Shown here in pieces: positions 50,424-59,644 of a stretch of 64,000 bases of DNA (the stretch's first letter is position 1; each line of letters opens with the position of its first letter). This DNA is from Ravibacter sp964559125 (GTDB lineage Bacteria > Bacteroidota > Bacteroidia > Cytophagales > Spirosomataceae). The translations under genes were made by a program, and so were the position numbers. Location of the stretch: assembly GCA_964559125.1 (NCBI GenBank), contig CAZLGW010000002.1, positions 186,001 to 250,000 on the forward strand. Direction: 5' to 3'. A model generated the notes under the pieces. The model saw only the letters and a list, made by a program, of their open reading frames with translations, had not been told where the DNA came from and did no database searches.

Positions 50424-51773
50424 TCATTTTAATCCCCACCACAAAAGATACGTGGCGGCCAGGGCAGTGAGTCCCATGCACAGCGAAGCGACCGTGTAGA
50501 CCTTTAGCATGGTCTTCATTTCGAGACCCGAAAATTTGGCTATTACCCAGAAATAGGCATCGTTTGCGTGTGATATCATCATGGAGCCGGCTCCCATGGC
50601 AAGGGCAGCCATGAGTGTTCCCGTCTCGCTGTCGAGGTGCAGGACCGGCAGAAGGGGATGGATCAGCGAGGCTGTGGTGATGACAGCTACCGTCGATGAA
50701 CCCTGGGCTGTCTTGAGGATGAAAGCTATAAGGAAAGGGAAAAGTATGCCCCAGGAGCCGCTTTGTGCAGCAGATGTAAAGTGTGAAGCGGGGTTGGTCG
50801 CTGCGAGCACGGCGCCGAATGCTCCGCCGGCTCCTATGATAACGAGTATCCCGCCAGCCTTTTCTGCAGCTTCCGACAGGGAAGTGGTGATCATATTACC
50901 GCTTTTCCCGTTTTTGAAATTCAGTAGAGAAAGGGCTATCCCGATAGTGAGCGCTATGGAAGGCTCACCCGCTACCCCGGTAAAATGGGTCAGGAGCGTC
51001 TCCTTGGCCCCGGGTGTATTCAGGAAGGGCTTCAGCGCGATAAGCAGTATGGGAATGACAACGGGTGCAAATGCCATTGCGGTAGACGGCATCCTTCCGG
51101 CTTCCAGGCTTTCTTCGTCTTTTGCTCCGGGACCAATCTCACCTCCCCACTTCTTCCCCGCGTAGTTCGTCCATAAATAGCCCACGATGCTGGATGGTAT
51201 GGCAACCAGTATCCCCATCATGATCAGTTTTCCGAAATCAACCTGCAGGTGGGCTGCCGCCGCGCTCATGCCCGGGTGGGGCGGGATCAGGCAATGTACC
51301 GAATAGAGGCCTGTAGCAAGAGCGCCTGCGAGGATGGCCATTGAGATGCCTGTCCGCCTGGCGAGTGAATTGGCCAACCCGCTCAGCACGATGTATCCCG
51401 AATCGCAGAAAATCGGCAGCCCTACGATGAACCCGGTAATTCCCATAGCCATCGGGGCCCTCTTTTCGCCTGTCTTTTTCAATATCCATTCCGCCATCAC
51501 CCGCGTACTTCCCGACTTCTCGAGTAGAACTCCCAGGGCAGTACCAAGCACAATGATCAGCGCAAGCGATTTCATGACATGGCCAAAGCCCGATTTCGCA
51601 TGTTCGAGGATACTTTCGACCGGCATACCGACACCAAGACCTACTACGAAGCAGGCGATCAGCAGGGTGTAGAATGCATGCAGTTTGTAACGGGCAGTGA
51701 GGATGATAATGACGGAAATACCGGCTGCCAGTGAGAGCAGCAAATGGGCCAGGGAAATCTCAATATGGTGCAT
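50424..51773 (-). CDS. GntP-family permease
   Basis: A 449-residue polytopic transporter of the gluconate:H+ symporter family, with about 12 hydrophobic segments. Family segments visible: 'LGTALGVLLEKSGSTRVMAEWIL' near residue 76, 'GLPIFCDSGYIVLSGLANSLA' near 118, 'CLIPPHPGMSAAAA' near 160, and C-terminal 'SHANDAYFWVIAKFSGLEMKTMLKVY'. It imports gluconate or a related sugar acid. It is divergent from the BNR-repeat secreted protein, with 149 nt between the starts. Confidence 0.93.
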   Translation of the reverse strand: MHHIEISLAHLLLSLAAGISVIIILTARYKLHAFYTLLIACFVVGLGVGMPVESILEHAKSGFGHVMKSLALIIVLGTALGVLLEKSGSTRVMAEWILKKTGEKRAPMAMGITGFIVGLPIFCDSGYIVLSGLANSLARRTGISMAILAGALATGLYSVHCLIPPHPGMSAAAAHLQVDFGKLIMMGILVAIPSSIVGYLWTNYAGKKWGGEIGPGAKDEESLEAGRMPSTAMAFAPVVIPILLIALKPFLNTPGAKETLLTHFTGVAGEPSIALTIGIALSLLNFKNGKSGNMITTSLSEAAEKAGGILVIIGAGGAFGAVLAATNPASHFTSAAQSGSWGILFPFLIAFILKTAQGSSTVAVITTASLIHPLLPVLHLDSETGTLMAALAMGAGSMMISHANDAYFWVIAKFSGLEMKTMLKVYTVASLCMGLTALAATYLLWWGLK

Positions 51774-51922
51774 TAACGGAAATTTATGTATTTTCGTACC
51801 ACACTAAAGACAGCCGGGCAGCCGGATTTACTGTAAAGCCATAGCAGGACTTGCAACAGTCTGTATACGAATAGTGTGAAAGTAGTTGGCCATTTCTCTT
51901 AATTTAATTACAAGGAATTTGT

Positions 51923-53101
51923 ATGCTCCGTTTTTTCAGAACGTTTTGTTTCCTTTCTCTCACAGTCATTACCCTCCGAGCACAGATTCCCGCAGATGAC
52001 GTCAGGCACTTGAAGGTTTATCACGAACCGGGACGTTATGCCGGCTGGCCGGCCAATACCGGTATCTGGATATGGGGCAACGAAATACTGACAGGCTTCT
52101 CTATAGGCTATCATAAGCAAACAAAGACAAGCCTGCATTACATCGACCGGGAAAAAACCGAAATACATGTGCTGGCAAGAAGCAAGGATGGGGGAGTATC
52201 GTGGGAAATCGAGGACCCGGCCAAAGCCGGTACACTCGTATTTGAGACAGAATTCGGGACGCAGCGGACAGATGTACCACTGCCGAAAGCCAAAAAGCTT
52301 ACAAGGCCCGTCAATTTTAAGGATCCTAACCTCGCTTTTATTACCAGGTTCGGAAAGAACAAAAAGTCCTATTTCTGGTTTTCCGTAAACCGGGGAAAGA
52401 CCTGGGCGGGTCCTTATACGTTGCCCGATTTCGGAATGACTGGTATTGAAGCGCGTACAGAGTACATCGTGGAGTCGGAAAGGGAGTGTATGCTCTTTAT
52501 TACCGCTACGAAGTCTGACGGCAAAGAGGGCCGCGTAATATGTGTTAAAACAGAAGACGGCGGAGTGAACTGGTCGCTTGTATCGCCGATAGGAAACGAG
52601 CCGAAAGGCTTTGCGATCATGCCTGCTGCTGTACGGATTTCCAAACGCGAGCTACTGGTAACTATCCGTAACCGCGAGGAAGAAAAGGATTTTATCAGTA
52701 CCTATTATTCCAGGAATAACGGGAAGTCGTGGCGGCAGCTTGCCAATGCTTCCGACGACACCGGGAAAGGCGGAAGCCCCCCTGCCATGCTGCGACTCGA
52801 AGACGGCCGGATCTGCCTGGTTTACGGGTATCGTTCAGACCCTTCTACCGGCCGCAACGCATCCATGATCGCGAAGCTCAGCTCCGATAACGGGAAAAGC
52901 TGGAGCAAAGAATACATTCTGCGGAACGACGGCGCCGCGAGGGACATCGGCTATCCGAAAATGGTTCAGCGCCCCGATGGCAGCCTCGTCATAGTCTACT
53001 ATTTCACCGACCTCCTGACAGGCCCCGAAAGATACATCGGCGCTACGATATGGAATGTGCCCAGCACTGAGACAGCGGTGTCCGAGCGGAGCAGGTTTTG
53101 A
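51923..53101 (+). CDS. Secreted BNR/Asp-box (sialidase-fold) protein
   Basis: A 392-residue exported protein with a signal peptide (residues 1-20, cut after LRAQ). It contains five Asp-box type repeats: SKDGGVSWE, SVNRGKTW, TEDGGVNWS, SRNNGKSW and SSDNGKSWS. These define a six-bladed sialidase propeller. The Arg triad of true sialidases cannot be confirmed by eye, so it may be a glycosidase, a lectin or an inactive propeller. The GntP permease across the divergent promoter suggests a shared sugar-acid substrate (inference). Confidence 0.85.
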   Translation: MLRFFRTFCFLSLTVITLRAQIPADDVRHLKVYHEPGRYAGWPANTGIWIWGNEILTGFSIGYHKQTKTSLHYIDREKTEIHVLARSKDGGVSWEIEDPAKAGTLVFETEFGTQRTDVPLPKAKKLTRPVNFKDPNLAFITRFGKNKKSYFWFSVNRGKTWAGPYTLPDFGMTGIEARTEYIVESERECMLFITATKSDGKEGRVICVKTEDGGVNWSLVSPIGNEPKGFAIMPAAVRISKRELLVTIRNREEEKDFISTYYSRNNGKSWRQLANASDDTGKGGSPPAMLRLEDGRICLVYGYRSDPSTGRNASMIAKLSSDNGKSWSKEYILRNDGAARDIGYPKMVQRPDGSLVIVYYFTDLLTGPERYIGATIWNVPSTETAVSERSRF

Positions 53102-53363
53102 TGCTACCCTTCATCCAGCTCCGCCACCCAGCCCCGCCCCCTGACAGAACGCTCCCCTCCGCCTGCCGGGCTGCGTGACTCGCAGTCCGTAACTCAGCCG
53201 GGTAACCGGCCCTTCCGTAAATTCGGGCTTCAGCCAGGATCTTCGTGTCTTCAGGAACAAGAAAGTTAATTAAACTTAAAAAAAGCCTTATCCTGACGGA
53301 CCGACTCAGACTTGCCGGGATTTTCGCTTACTTACCGGAAGAAGTATCATTATACACGGCAGA

Positions 53364-53690
53364 GTGAAAACAGAATTCGGCAAAACCTTTCGGCTGGCCC
53401 GGTTAATCCTGCGGTTTTATCGCAGATTCTGCCTTTTTTCTTTGGGAATATCCCTGTATATCGTAATGAAGAGCGTGCCGCACGGAGTAGCAGCGATAAG
53501 CTTTGCTTTCTGGATCAAAGTGATTACACTGGTTATTCTTATCGGGTTCGTCTATTCAAGATACCAGCCGGAGTTTTATTATTATAAAAACCTGGGAATA
53601 GGTAAAAGAATGCTGCTGATAGCTGTTGCCTCCCTGGACCTCCTTCTTTATATATCAATGGCTTTTATCGTTTCGGGTTTATATGGTTAA
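53364..53690 (+). CDS. Small membrane protein paired with ABC ATPase
   Basis: A 108-residue protein starting at GTG, with three hydrophobic segments (about 25-40, 43-63, and 82-105). The family is not recognised. Its stop overlaps the start of the ABC ATPase gene by 8 nt (53683-53690), strong evidence of translational coupling. It could be the membrane partner of the ATPase, though it is far smaller than usual permeases. The 262 nt before it hold no other supported gene. Confidence 0.65.
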   Translation: MKTEFGKTFRLARLILRFYRRFCLFSLGISLYIVMKSVPHGVAAISFAFWIKVITLVILIGFVYSRYQPEFYYYKNLGIGKRMLLIAVASLDLLLYISMAFIVSGLYG

Positions 53691-54339
53691 TTCTCTTGAA
53701 ATAGACAGCGTCCAGCTCAGTTTCGGGTCCAGGAAGATACTTCAGGGCATCTATATGAAAGCGGAGACAGGGAAGGTTACCGGCATATTGGGAAGAAACG
53801 GCTGCGGCAAGTCCAGCCTTATGAAGCTGATATTCGGGGAGCTATCGGCTGCTGAAATGTCGTTGAGATTAAACGGTAAGGCATTGCTTTCCCGTTACAG
53901 GAACCCGTCCGACATGCGAATGCTGCCCCATTATCATCTCATCCCGAACGATTTTCGCATTTCCAGGGTTTTCGACGACTTTGAAGTGGACTATGCCGGG
54001 TTCAGGAAATATTTTAATGAATTTGAAAAATTCGGAGATTTGAAGATCGGGCAGTTGTCAGGAGGAAATGTCAGGATCATAGAGATCTATATTATTCTGA
54101 AAGCAGCTGCCAGGTTCTGCCTGCTGGACGAGCCGTTTACCCATTTATCGCCCAGAAATATCGACCTGTTCACCGGTTTGATCAATGAGGAGAGGAAAAG
54201 GAAGGGTATCATCATCACAGATCATCAGTACCGCTACGTGGTTCATATAAGCGATGATCTTTATTTGCTTCGGGAGGGAGTGATGTATAAGGTCAATGAC
54301 CCCGAAGATCTTGTCAGAATGGGATATCTGCCGGGGTAG
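53683..54339 (+). CDS. Stand-alone ABC transporter ATP-binding protein
   Basis: A 218-residue ABC ATPase starting at the ATG 53683 (MVNSLEIDSV). Walker A is 'GILGRNGCGKSSLMKL' near residue 35, the signature 'IGQLSGGNVRIIE' near 123, Walker B 'FCLLDEPFTHLSP' near 143, and the switch His in 'IITDHQYRYV' near 178. The signature ends in GGN rather than GGQ. No normal permease gene is adjacent; only the coupled 108-residue membrane protein is present. Substrate unknown. Confidence 0.9.
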   Translation: MVNSLEIDSVQLSFGSRKILQGIYMKAETGKVTGILGRNGCGKSSLMKLIFGELSAAEMSLRLNGKALLSRYRNPSDMRMLPHYHLIPNDFRISRVFDDFEVDYAGFRKYFNEFEKFGDLKIGQLSGGNVRIIEIYIILKAAARFCLLDEPFTHLSPRNIDLFTGLINEERKRKGIIITDHQYRYVVHISDDLYLLREGVMYKVNDPEDLVRMGYLPG

Positions 54340-54394
54340 CCATATATTTGGGACCCGGAATTAACGTACAGATATTTTACAGGTATACGGACTA

Positions 54395-55027
54395 ATGGCT
54401 AAAAAGCAGAAGTATTATGTGGTGTGGCAGGGAAGGAAAACAGGGATCTTTACTGATTGGAAAGAGTGTGAGAAGCAGATAAAGGGACTTGAAGGAAGTC
54501 AGTATAAGTCCTTTGACTCCCTGGCCGAAGCCGAATCAGCCATCTATCGGAGCTATTGGGAATTTGTGAAAAAGGGAGCGACGAAGCCTGTTTTGAAAAC
54601 TGCGCCTGCTTCGGTAGGGAAGCCTATTGAGAATAGTCTTGTGGTCGATGCCGCCTGGAATACCGCCAGCGGCGATATGGAGTACCAGGGGATTTATCTC
54701 CGTACAGGAGAAAAAATATTTCTGCAGGGACCTTATGCCGATGCAACAAATAATATCGGGGAATTTCTGGCCATTGTGCACGCGCTTGCCTATCTGCAGA
54801 AGCATAACAGCGAGATCCCGGTATACTCCGATTCAAAGACAGCTATAGGTTGGGTTAAAAAGAAGCATGCCAATACTAAGCTTGAGCTGACACCCCGTAA
54901 TAAGCCGGTTTTTGAATTGCTGCAGCGTGCCGAGCGCTGGCTGGCAACCAATACCTACAAAAATCCTGTTTTGAAATGGGAAACAGAATACTGGGGTGAA
55001 AATCCTGCTGATTTTGGTCGGAAATAA
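54395..55027 (+). CDS. Viroplasmin-domain ribonuclease H
   Basis: A 210-residue fusion. An N-terminal viroplasmin/caulimovirus VI domain (about 4-50, 'YYVVWQGRKTGIFTDWKECEKQIKGL' pattern) binds RNA-DNA hybrids. After a linker comes a type 1 RNase H domain (about 75-205), with acidic residues in 'SLVVDAAWNTASGDMEYQG', 'NNIGEFLAIVHAL' and 'IPVYSDSKTAIGWV'. It removes RNA from hybrids. The architecture resembles eukaryotic RNase H1 and is common in Bacteroidota and Firmicutes. Confidence 0.93.
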   Translation: MAKKQKYYVVWQGRKTGIFTDWKECEKQIKGLEGSQYKSFDSLAEAESAIYRSYWEFVKKGATKPVLKTAPASVGKPIENSLVVDAAWNTASGDMEYQGIYLRTGEKIFLQGPYADATNNIGEFLAIVHALAYLQKHNSEIPVYSDSKTAIGWVKKKHANTKLELTPRNKPVFELLQRAERWLATNTYKNPVLKWETEYWGENPADFGRK

Positions 55028-55045
55028 GGTTGGCGAAGATGCCAA

Positions 55046-55516
55046 TCACCTCCTATCCTTCCAAAGCCGCTTGTCAACCGGGATAGGCTCTTCTCGCAAA
55101 ACTTTTACATCCTTAAATAGCGGGTGTCCCGGATGGATCAGGAAATTCTTCGAAAAAGGTACGATCACCGAGGGAATGGCAATGGATAGCACGTCTGGAT
55201 TTTGCAGCCAGGGCCGGAGAAAGTGTTGTGTCTTTTCGTATCGGTGGTCCAGCCAGTAAGATGGTAGCTCGTTTATTTCATACGATCGCAGGCTATCGGG
55301 AATTTCAATTTCAAAAAGAGCAAACTTGGGAAGAAATTCATAATGTACACCTGGCGCGTGGGCTAGCATCTCCAGCAGTCCGAGCGCAGGCGAAGAAGTA
55401 GTGTATATAATACCGGTACCCTTTGGATTCCACCGGCCTCCGTAGAGACGGCTTCCTTCTGAAGAGAGGGGCTCATCTTTGAATTTTTCTCTGATGATCC
55501 GGTAAACTTTTTGCAT
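55046..55516 (-). CDS. RES-domain toxin
   Basis: A 156-residue RES protein starting at the ATG 55516 (MQKVYRIIREKF), 1 nt after the antitoxin stop. Family residues are visible in the N-terminal 'VYRI', 'GSRLYGGRWNPKGTGIIYTTSSPALGLLEMLAH' pattern (Arg, Tyr and Glu of the active site) and C-terminal 'NFLIHPGHPLFKDVKV'. Known RES toxins degrade cellular NAD+. It is the toxin half of a RES-Xre type II pair. Confidence 0.92.
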   Translation of the reverse strand: MQKVYRIIREKFKDEPLSSEGSRLYGGRWNPKGTGIIYTTSSPALGLLEMLAHAPGVHYEFLPKFALFEIEIPDSLRSYEINELPSYWLDHRYEKTQHFLRPWLQNPDVLSIAIPSVIVPFSKNFLIHPGHPLFKDVKVLREEPIPVDKRLWKDRR

Positions 55517-55517
55517 G

Positions 55518-55943
55518 CTATGCCAGGATTCCGTGGTCGAGGCGGCCGAGGACATCATCGGCCAGGCGAAAGCCAGTAACGGTGTCCATGATTTCCAGGG
55601 GAGCCTGCCCGTTCAGCTCGGACAAGGGAGTGCGAAGCCAGTACAACACGGTTTCTTTGTGGCCTTCGAACGTGTCCAGCGCGTGGATCAGGAGGTTTCG
55701 GAAAAGGATCAGTCGCTCGGACGCATCCCGGTTGAATGTTTTATCGGGACGGATGCGATGCAGGTTTCGGGGCGTCATCCCCAATACGTGGGCCATCTCA
55801 TTGTCTGAAAGCCCGACCATTCCCGCTACCTCGTCGCTCGCCGATCGCAGGATGCCCTCTCTGGCTCTTTTAATCACTGCGTAATCGGAGGCAGGGCTAG
55901 CCATGTAGTGGAGTTGTCGGTCGGAAAGGATTTGAGCTGACAT
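55518..55943 (-). CDS. Xre/MbcA/ParS-type antitoxin
   Basis: A 141-residue protein with an N-terminal Xre-like helical region and a C-terminal DUF2384 toxin-binding domain ('FNRDASERLILFRNLLIHALDTFE' pattern near residue 70, 'WLRTPLSELNGQAPLEIMDTVTG' near 102). It neutralises the RES toxin encoded immediately downstream and probably represses the operon. The order antitoxin-toxin and the 1-nt spacing are typical. Confidence 0.92.
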   Translation of the reverse strand: MSAQILSDRQLHYMASPASDYAVIKRAREGILRSASDEVAGMVGLSDNEMAHVLGMTPRNLHRIRPDKTFNRDASERLILFRNLLIHALDTFEGHKETVLYWLRTPLSELNGQAPLEIMDTVTGFRLADDVLGRLDHGILA

Positions 55944-56077
55944 GTCTCGGATAAGATCAGGTGAAATTTGTCCCTAATATAAATGATTATTTTCACTTTT
56001 CCTAAAAAACTGTGGGGAGAATCAGCACAAGCCGGGCTTCTTTGATAATTCGCGGACAGTCCCCTTTTCAAACAGCC

Positions 56078-57088
56078 TCATCCTGCATTTTCCAGGCATG
56101 CAAGCATCTCCGCGATGTTTCCGGCAATTTGTGTGTTGCCATTTTCGATGATAATCCAGCGAACCGATTGCCCTTTTTTTTCGATACGGACCGAACAATC
56201 CGCCCCGTCGGCCACGGTGATCGTATATCCTGTTCTGATCAGCGCTTTCCTGGTCCAGAAATATTCGGGGCCTTCTCCCGACAGCCCGACGGTTTTCTTC
56301 AGGGACGGGAGAGCAGGCGCAACGATTTCGCCCGTAGCGATATCGAAGCCCCATTCGCCGGGTTGGGAGTAGAGCTTGCTGATATGCCCCTGTAGTACGA
56401 GGTCTTCGGGAGTGCCTGTTAAGAGAGCTCCTCTCCCGTCAAATAGCCACAACTGATCGCTCATTTGCAGGGCAAGCTCAAGATCATGCGTCGAAAACAG
56501 CACCGACTTGGATTCGGTATGGGCGGTTTGCCTGAGTATCCGGATGAGCTCTATCCTGCTGAGAATATCCAGGTGTGCAGTCGGTTCATCGAGAAGGATA
56601 AGCGGGGTCTCCTGTGCCAGCGCCCTCGCAAACATCGCCTTCTGCCGCTCGCCGTCACTGAGCAGATGCGTACCCCGTCCTGCCAATTCCGGGATACCGG
56701 CCTTGCGAATGCTTTCCAGGACCATGTGATCGTCTTCCTTGCTCAGGGTTCCGAGCCAGTTGGTGTAGGGGGTCCTGCCCAGGGCAACGAGTTCATAGAC
56801 GGTCAGGTTGGGATTCCTGACCTGATCCTGCAGGACGACAGCCATTTTTCTGGACAGACCTGCGCTGCCCCATTCCGTGATATCCCTGCCTTCGAGCGTT
56901 ACACTTCCGGCTACCGGCCTTTGAAGTCCTGCCAGCGTACGGATCAGGGTCGACTTTCCGGAACCGTTTCTCCCCAGCAGAGCGGTCAGTTTTCCCGGGC
57001 TCAGGCTGAGGTTTATCCCGGCGGCTACTGTCACAGGGCTGCTTTTCCCCGCATATCCTATAGAAAGCCTGTGTGTAGTAAGCGCCAT
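56078..57088 (-). CDS. Metal-chelate ABC importer ATPase (FecE/BtuD type) with C-terminal extension
   Basis: A 336-residue ATPase. The ABC core covers about 1-255: Walker A 'ALLGRNGSGKSTLIRTLAG' near residue 36, Q-loop, signature 'THLLSDGERQKAMFARALA' near 143, and Walker B 'PLILLDEPTAHLD' near 165. About 80 extra residues follow ('EYFWTRKALIRTGYTITV', 'SVRWIIIENGNTQIAGNIAEMLACLE'), an uncharacterised domain not found in E. coli FecE. It works with the FecCD permease encoded 2 nt upstream. Confidence 0.93.
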   Translation of the reverse strand: MALTTHRLSIGYAGKSSPVTVAAGINLSLSPGKLTALLGRNGSGKSTLIRTLAGLQRPVAGSVTLEGRDITEWGSAGLSRKMAVVLQDQVRNPNLTVYELVALGRTPYTNWLGTLSKEDDHMVLESIRKAGIPELAGRGTHLLSDGERQKAMFARALAQETPLILLDEPTAHLDILSRIELIRILRQTAHTESKSVLFSTHDLELALQMSDQLWLFDGRGALLTGTPEDLVLQGHISKLYSQPGEWGFDIATGEIVAPALPSLKKTVGLSGEGPEYFWTRKALIRTGYTITVADGADCSVRIEKKGQSVRWIIIENGNTQIAGNIAEMLACLENAG

Positions 57089-57090
57089 AG

Positions 57091-58167
57091 CTAAAATGAA
57101 TTACGCAGGTTGTTCATTTTCAGGATAATCCATATCACTATCGGCGCACCCACGAGCGAGGTCGCTACGTTGATCGGGAGTACAAACCCGCTTCCGGGGA
57201 GCTGTGCGATAATGTCGCATGCCAGCAAAAGCATAGCACCTGTGAGGCAGCAGGCAGGTAGCAGGATGAGGTGGTTGGAGGTATTCAGAAGCGACCGTGT
57301 CAGGTGAGGTACTGCTATGCCTATAAAGCCTATCGGGCCGCAGAATGCAGTTACGGTTCCGGTGAGGATACAGGTATTGATCAATATAAGAGTCCTGGCT
57401 TTCAGGACGGAGATCCCCAGTGTAGATGCATTATGCTCACCGAGGAGAAGCGCGTTCAATGTCTTGGACAACGAAAGGGAGAACAGGACCCCGGTAATGC
57501 AAACCGATGCAAGTACCGTGAGCTGATGGCCGGAAACGCCGCCGAGACTACCGAATGTCCAGGAAATAAATGCCTGCAGTTGTTCGGGCTTGCTGTAGTA
57601 TTGCCAGATAGTTGTAAGCGACAAGGTCAATGTCCCCAGTAGCAGACCGACGATCAGCAAAACTACATGATCGCGTACAAAGCGTGAAATGACCAGGAGC
57701 ACGGAGAAAACCAGGGCTGCACCCAGCGAAGCGCTCAGGGCCAGCAGCCACGACGTCCCGATACCCAGCCGGTGCAGGTTGACGATGCTTCCGGCGGAGC
57801 CGCCTGCGAAGATAAGAAACCCCGTGCCCAGCGCTGCACCGGCGCTGATGCCAAGCTCCGAAGGGCTTGCCAGCGGGTTCCTGAAAAGTGTCTGCATCTG
57901 CAGGCCGCTTACGGAGAGTGCCGCGCCGGCGAGAACTGCCGTAAGCGCTTTAGGAATACGTATATTGTGTATGATGTAGCTCCACGCTTTTGTTCCGGCT
58001 TCTCCCCCGGTAAGGATCGATAGGGTGTCGCCAAGAGGGATATGCACCGATCCGAGAAGAATATCGGCCAGGAGAAGTAGGAGGAAACCCGGCAGCAGGA
58101 TCGACAGCCTTAGATATCGAGAAGGAAACGGGCGCAAAACAGTCTGGCTTAGTCCAATTTTATGCAA
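57091..58167 (-). CDS. FecCD-family ABC permease
   Basis: A 358-residue membrane protein with about ten hydrophobic segments and FecCD/BtuC motifs: 'LRLSILLPGFLLLL', 'IRIPKALTAVLAGAALSVSGLQMQTLFRNPLASPSELG' pattern near residues 70-107, and 'AFCGPIGFIGIAVPHLTRSLL' near 266. It imports an iron-siderophore, haem or cobalamin. It overlaps the binding-protein gene by 19 nt upstream. No TonB-dependent receptor gene or cobalamin riboswitch was seen nearby. Confidence 0.94.
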   Translation of the reverse strand: MHKIGLSQTVLRPFPSRYLRLSILLPGFLLLLLADILLGSVHIPLGDTLSILTGGEAGTKAWSYIIHNIRIPKALTAVLAGAALSVSGLQMQTLFRNPLASPSELGISAGAALGTGFLIFAGGSAGSIVNLHRLGIGTSWLLALSASLGAALVFSVLLVISRFVRDHVVLLIVGLLLGTLTLSLTTIWQYYSKPEQLQAFISWTFGSLGGVSGHQLTVLASVCITGVLFSLSLSKTLNALLLGEHNASTLGISVLKARTLILINTCILTGTVTAFCGPIGFIGIAVPHLTRSLLNTSNHLILLPACCLTGAMLLLACDIIAQLPGSGFVLPINVATSLVGAPIVIWIILKMNNLRNSF

Positions 58168-59348
58168 TAATACAATGTATGTTCCGGAACTAATGCCGGG
58201 TGCATGATTTTCACATAGTCGGCCAGCAGCAGGTCGGGCCTGAATGAGGAGGATTCCCAGTAATCGTTGGCTCCTGCTTCATTGACCCGGTTGGCCAGGC
58301 TGTAAAGCTGGCCGTTCCTGACGGATTTGAAGCCGGAGTACCGGCTGTCTGAGGCGATCAGCTCCTTTTTTCCGTCCTGCGGCGAAGAAACGTATATGTT
58401 AAGCCAGAAGTCTGCATCGAGCGCCACAGGATATACTGCCTCGAAGTTGAGCGGAATACTACCGCTCTGGTCGTTATCCTTCCAGTGGTAGTCTGCTCCC
58501 GCATCCGAGAGCAGGGTTGCCATAAAGCTTTTCCCCCCGGGCATATACCAGGTGCCCTGGTACTCGTTCCCGATCAAAACTCCCGGTTTTCTTTCCGCCG
58601 ATTTCCTGACGAGCTCTGCCAGGTGCAGGTAGGATGATTCAACGAAGGCAAACTGGTGGTCGGCAGAATTCTGACGGTCGAGCAGCGCTGCTATTAGTTT
58701 GATCCATTCGGCCCGGCCAAGAGGGGAGGTTTCCATCCACTCCGAATTAATAATGACTGGAATGCCCGACTTTGCAATATTTGAATAGGCCTCCGGGCCG
58801 GCTTCCGGGCTACCCGTCACCATGAGTACTTCGGGCTGCAGCTCCAGCACCTTTTCCTGGTTTAAGGTATTCCCCTTATAGATCTCCTTGACTGTCCCGG
58901 CACGTATTTTCTCCCTGATCTTCGGCGAGTACAGCTGATCGCCGTCACCTGCTGCTACCAGGAAATCCCATGCCTCCAGGCGATCGATAGCGCCGGCATG
59001 CAGGTTGGAGGTGACAGCGATGGACTTCACCGGTATGTGGATAACCTGGCTTTGAGAAAGTCCTTCGGGTACCTCCACCCCCTTTTTAAGAAGCACATAG
59101 CGAAGCGTATCGGCAGGTGAGCGGAAAGGTGTGATGATATCCAGGACCTGGTAGTCTTTTTCCTGTCGTATCTGGAACCCCTGCGCATGGCGGATCACCC
59201 CTTCCTCCACGCCGGAAGTTACAGGGGAGCTATCGTTCTGCGAAGATGTCTGATAACAGCCTGTAAGGGCCAGGAACCAGATAAATGTCCAGGGCCGCCC
59301 GGTGACGACTTTCGGGATATGACTTGATTTCAACCACATTTCCTGCAT
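58149..59348 (-). CDS. Metal-chelate ABC importer substrate-binding lipoprotein
   Basis: A 399-residue periplasmic binding protein of the FecB/BtuF class, lipid-anchored (hydrophobic N-terminus ending LALTGC, Cys near residue 31). Lobes connected by a helix are suggested by 'IHIPVKSIAVTSNLHAGAIDRLEAWDFLVAAGDGD' pattern near 105, 'ELQPEVLMVTGSPE' near 170 and 'PVIINSEWMETSPLGRAEWIKLIAALL' near 195. It delivers substrate to the permease encoded downstream. Start could be Met1 or Met4. Confidence 0.9.
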   Translation of the reverse strand: MQEMWLKSSHIPKVVTGRPWTFIWFLALTGCYQTSSQNDSSPVTSGVEEGVIRHAQGFQIRQEKDYQVLDIITPFRSPADTLRYVLLKKGVEVPEGLSQSQVIHIPVKSIAVTSNLHAGAIDRLEAWDFLVAAGDGDQLYSPKIREKIRAGTVKEIYKGNTLNQEKVLELQPEVLMVTGSPEAGPEAYSNIAKSGIPVIINSEWMETSPLGRAEWIKLIAALLDRQNSADHQFAFVESSYLHLAELVRKSAERKPGVLIGNEYQGTWYMPGGKSFMATLLSDAGADYHWKDNDQSGSIPLNFEAVYPVALDADFWLNIYVSSPQDGKKELIASDSRYSGFKSVRNGQLYSLANRVNEAGANDYWESSSFRPDLLLADYVKIMHPALVPEHTLYYCIKLD

Positions 59349-59644
59349 AATTTTTGGTTCGAAAATACAGCCCGGCCGGTTAAAATCTTTCCGGGAAAGC
59401 CGACTCTTGTATCAAAGTAAAGGGATACAAAGCTAACATGCATGCCGGATTGCAGAAGAGTGTTGATTCATAGTTTCGGTAAATAGAGGTATTTTTAGAT
59501 TATTTATCTTTTAATTATTAATTAGGTTAAATTTTAAGATCATATAATTTGTATATTATAGATATTTTATTTATTGTTAACTTGCTATATTTGCGCTGGT
59601 AAAACAGGGTGACAACGTGATAAAACCGCTGGATCAGAATTAAA
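59349..59644. other. Divergent AT-rich intergenic region
   Basis: About 296 bp between the binding protein (minus) and the MTHFR-like gene (plus). It contains TAGCTTTG on the minus strand (59435-59428), a possible -7 box for the ABC operon, and an AT-rich stretch at 59490-59580. No ORF or riboswitch is supported. Confidence 0.5.
59586..59593 (+). promoter_or_regulatory. Candidate -7 box for the MTHFR-like gene
   Basis: TATATTTG matches TAnnTTTG, 51 nt before the ATG. It is preceded by AT-rich DNA without a well-placed TTG. Confidence 0.45.

Noticed and set aside
53312..53587. 91-codon plus-strand ORF overlapping the small membrane protein
   Set aside because: The frame at 53364-53690 has the membrane pattern and is coupled to the ABC ATPase; this one is its shadow.
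59349..59644. Cobalamin riboswitch upstream of the FecBCD-like operon
   Set aside because: No B12-box-like sequence or suitable structure found on the minus strand.
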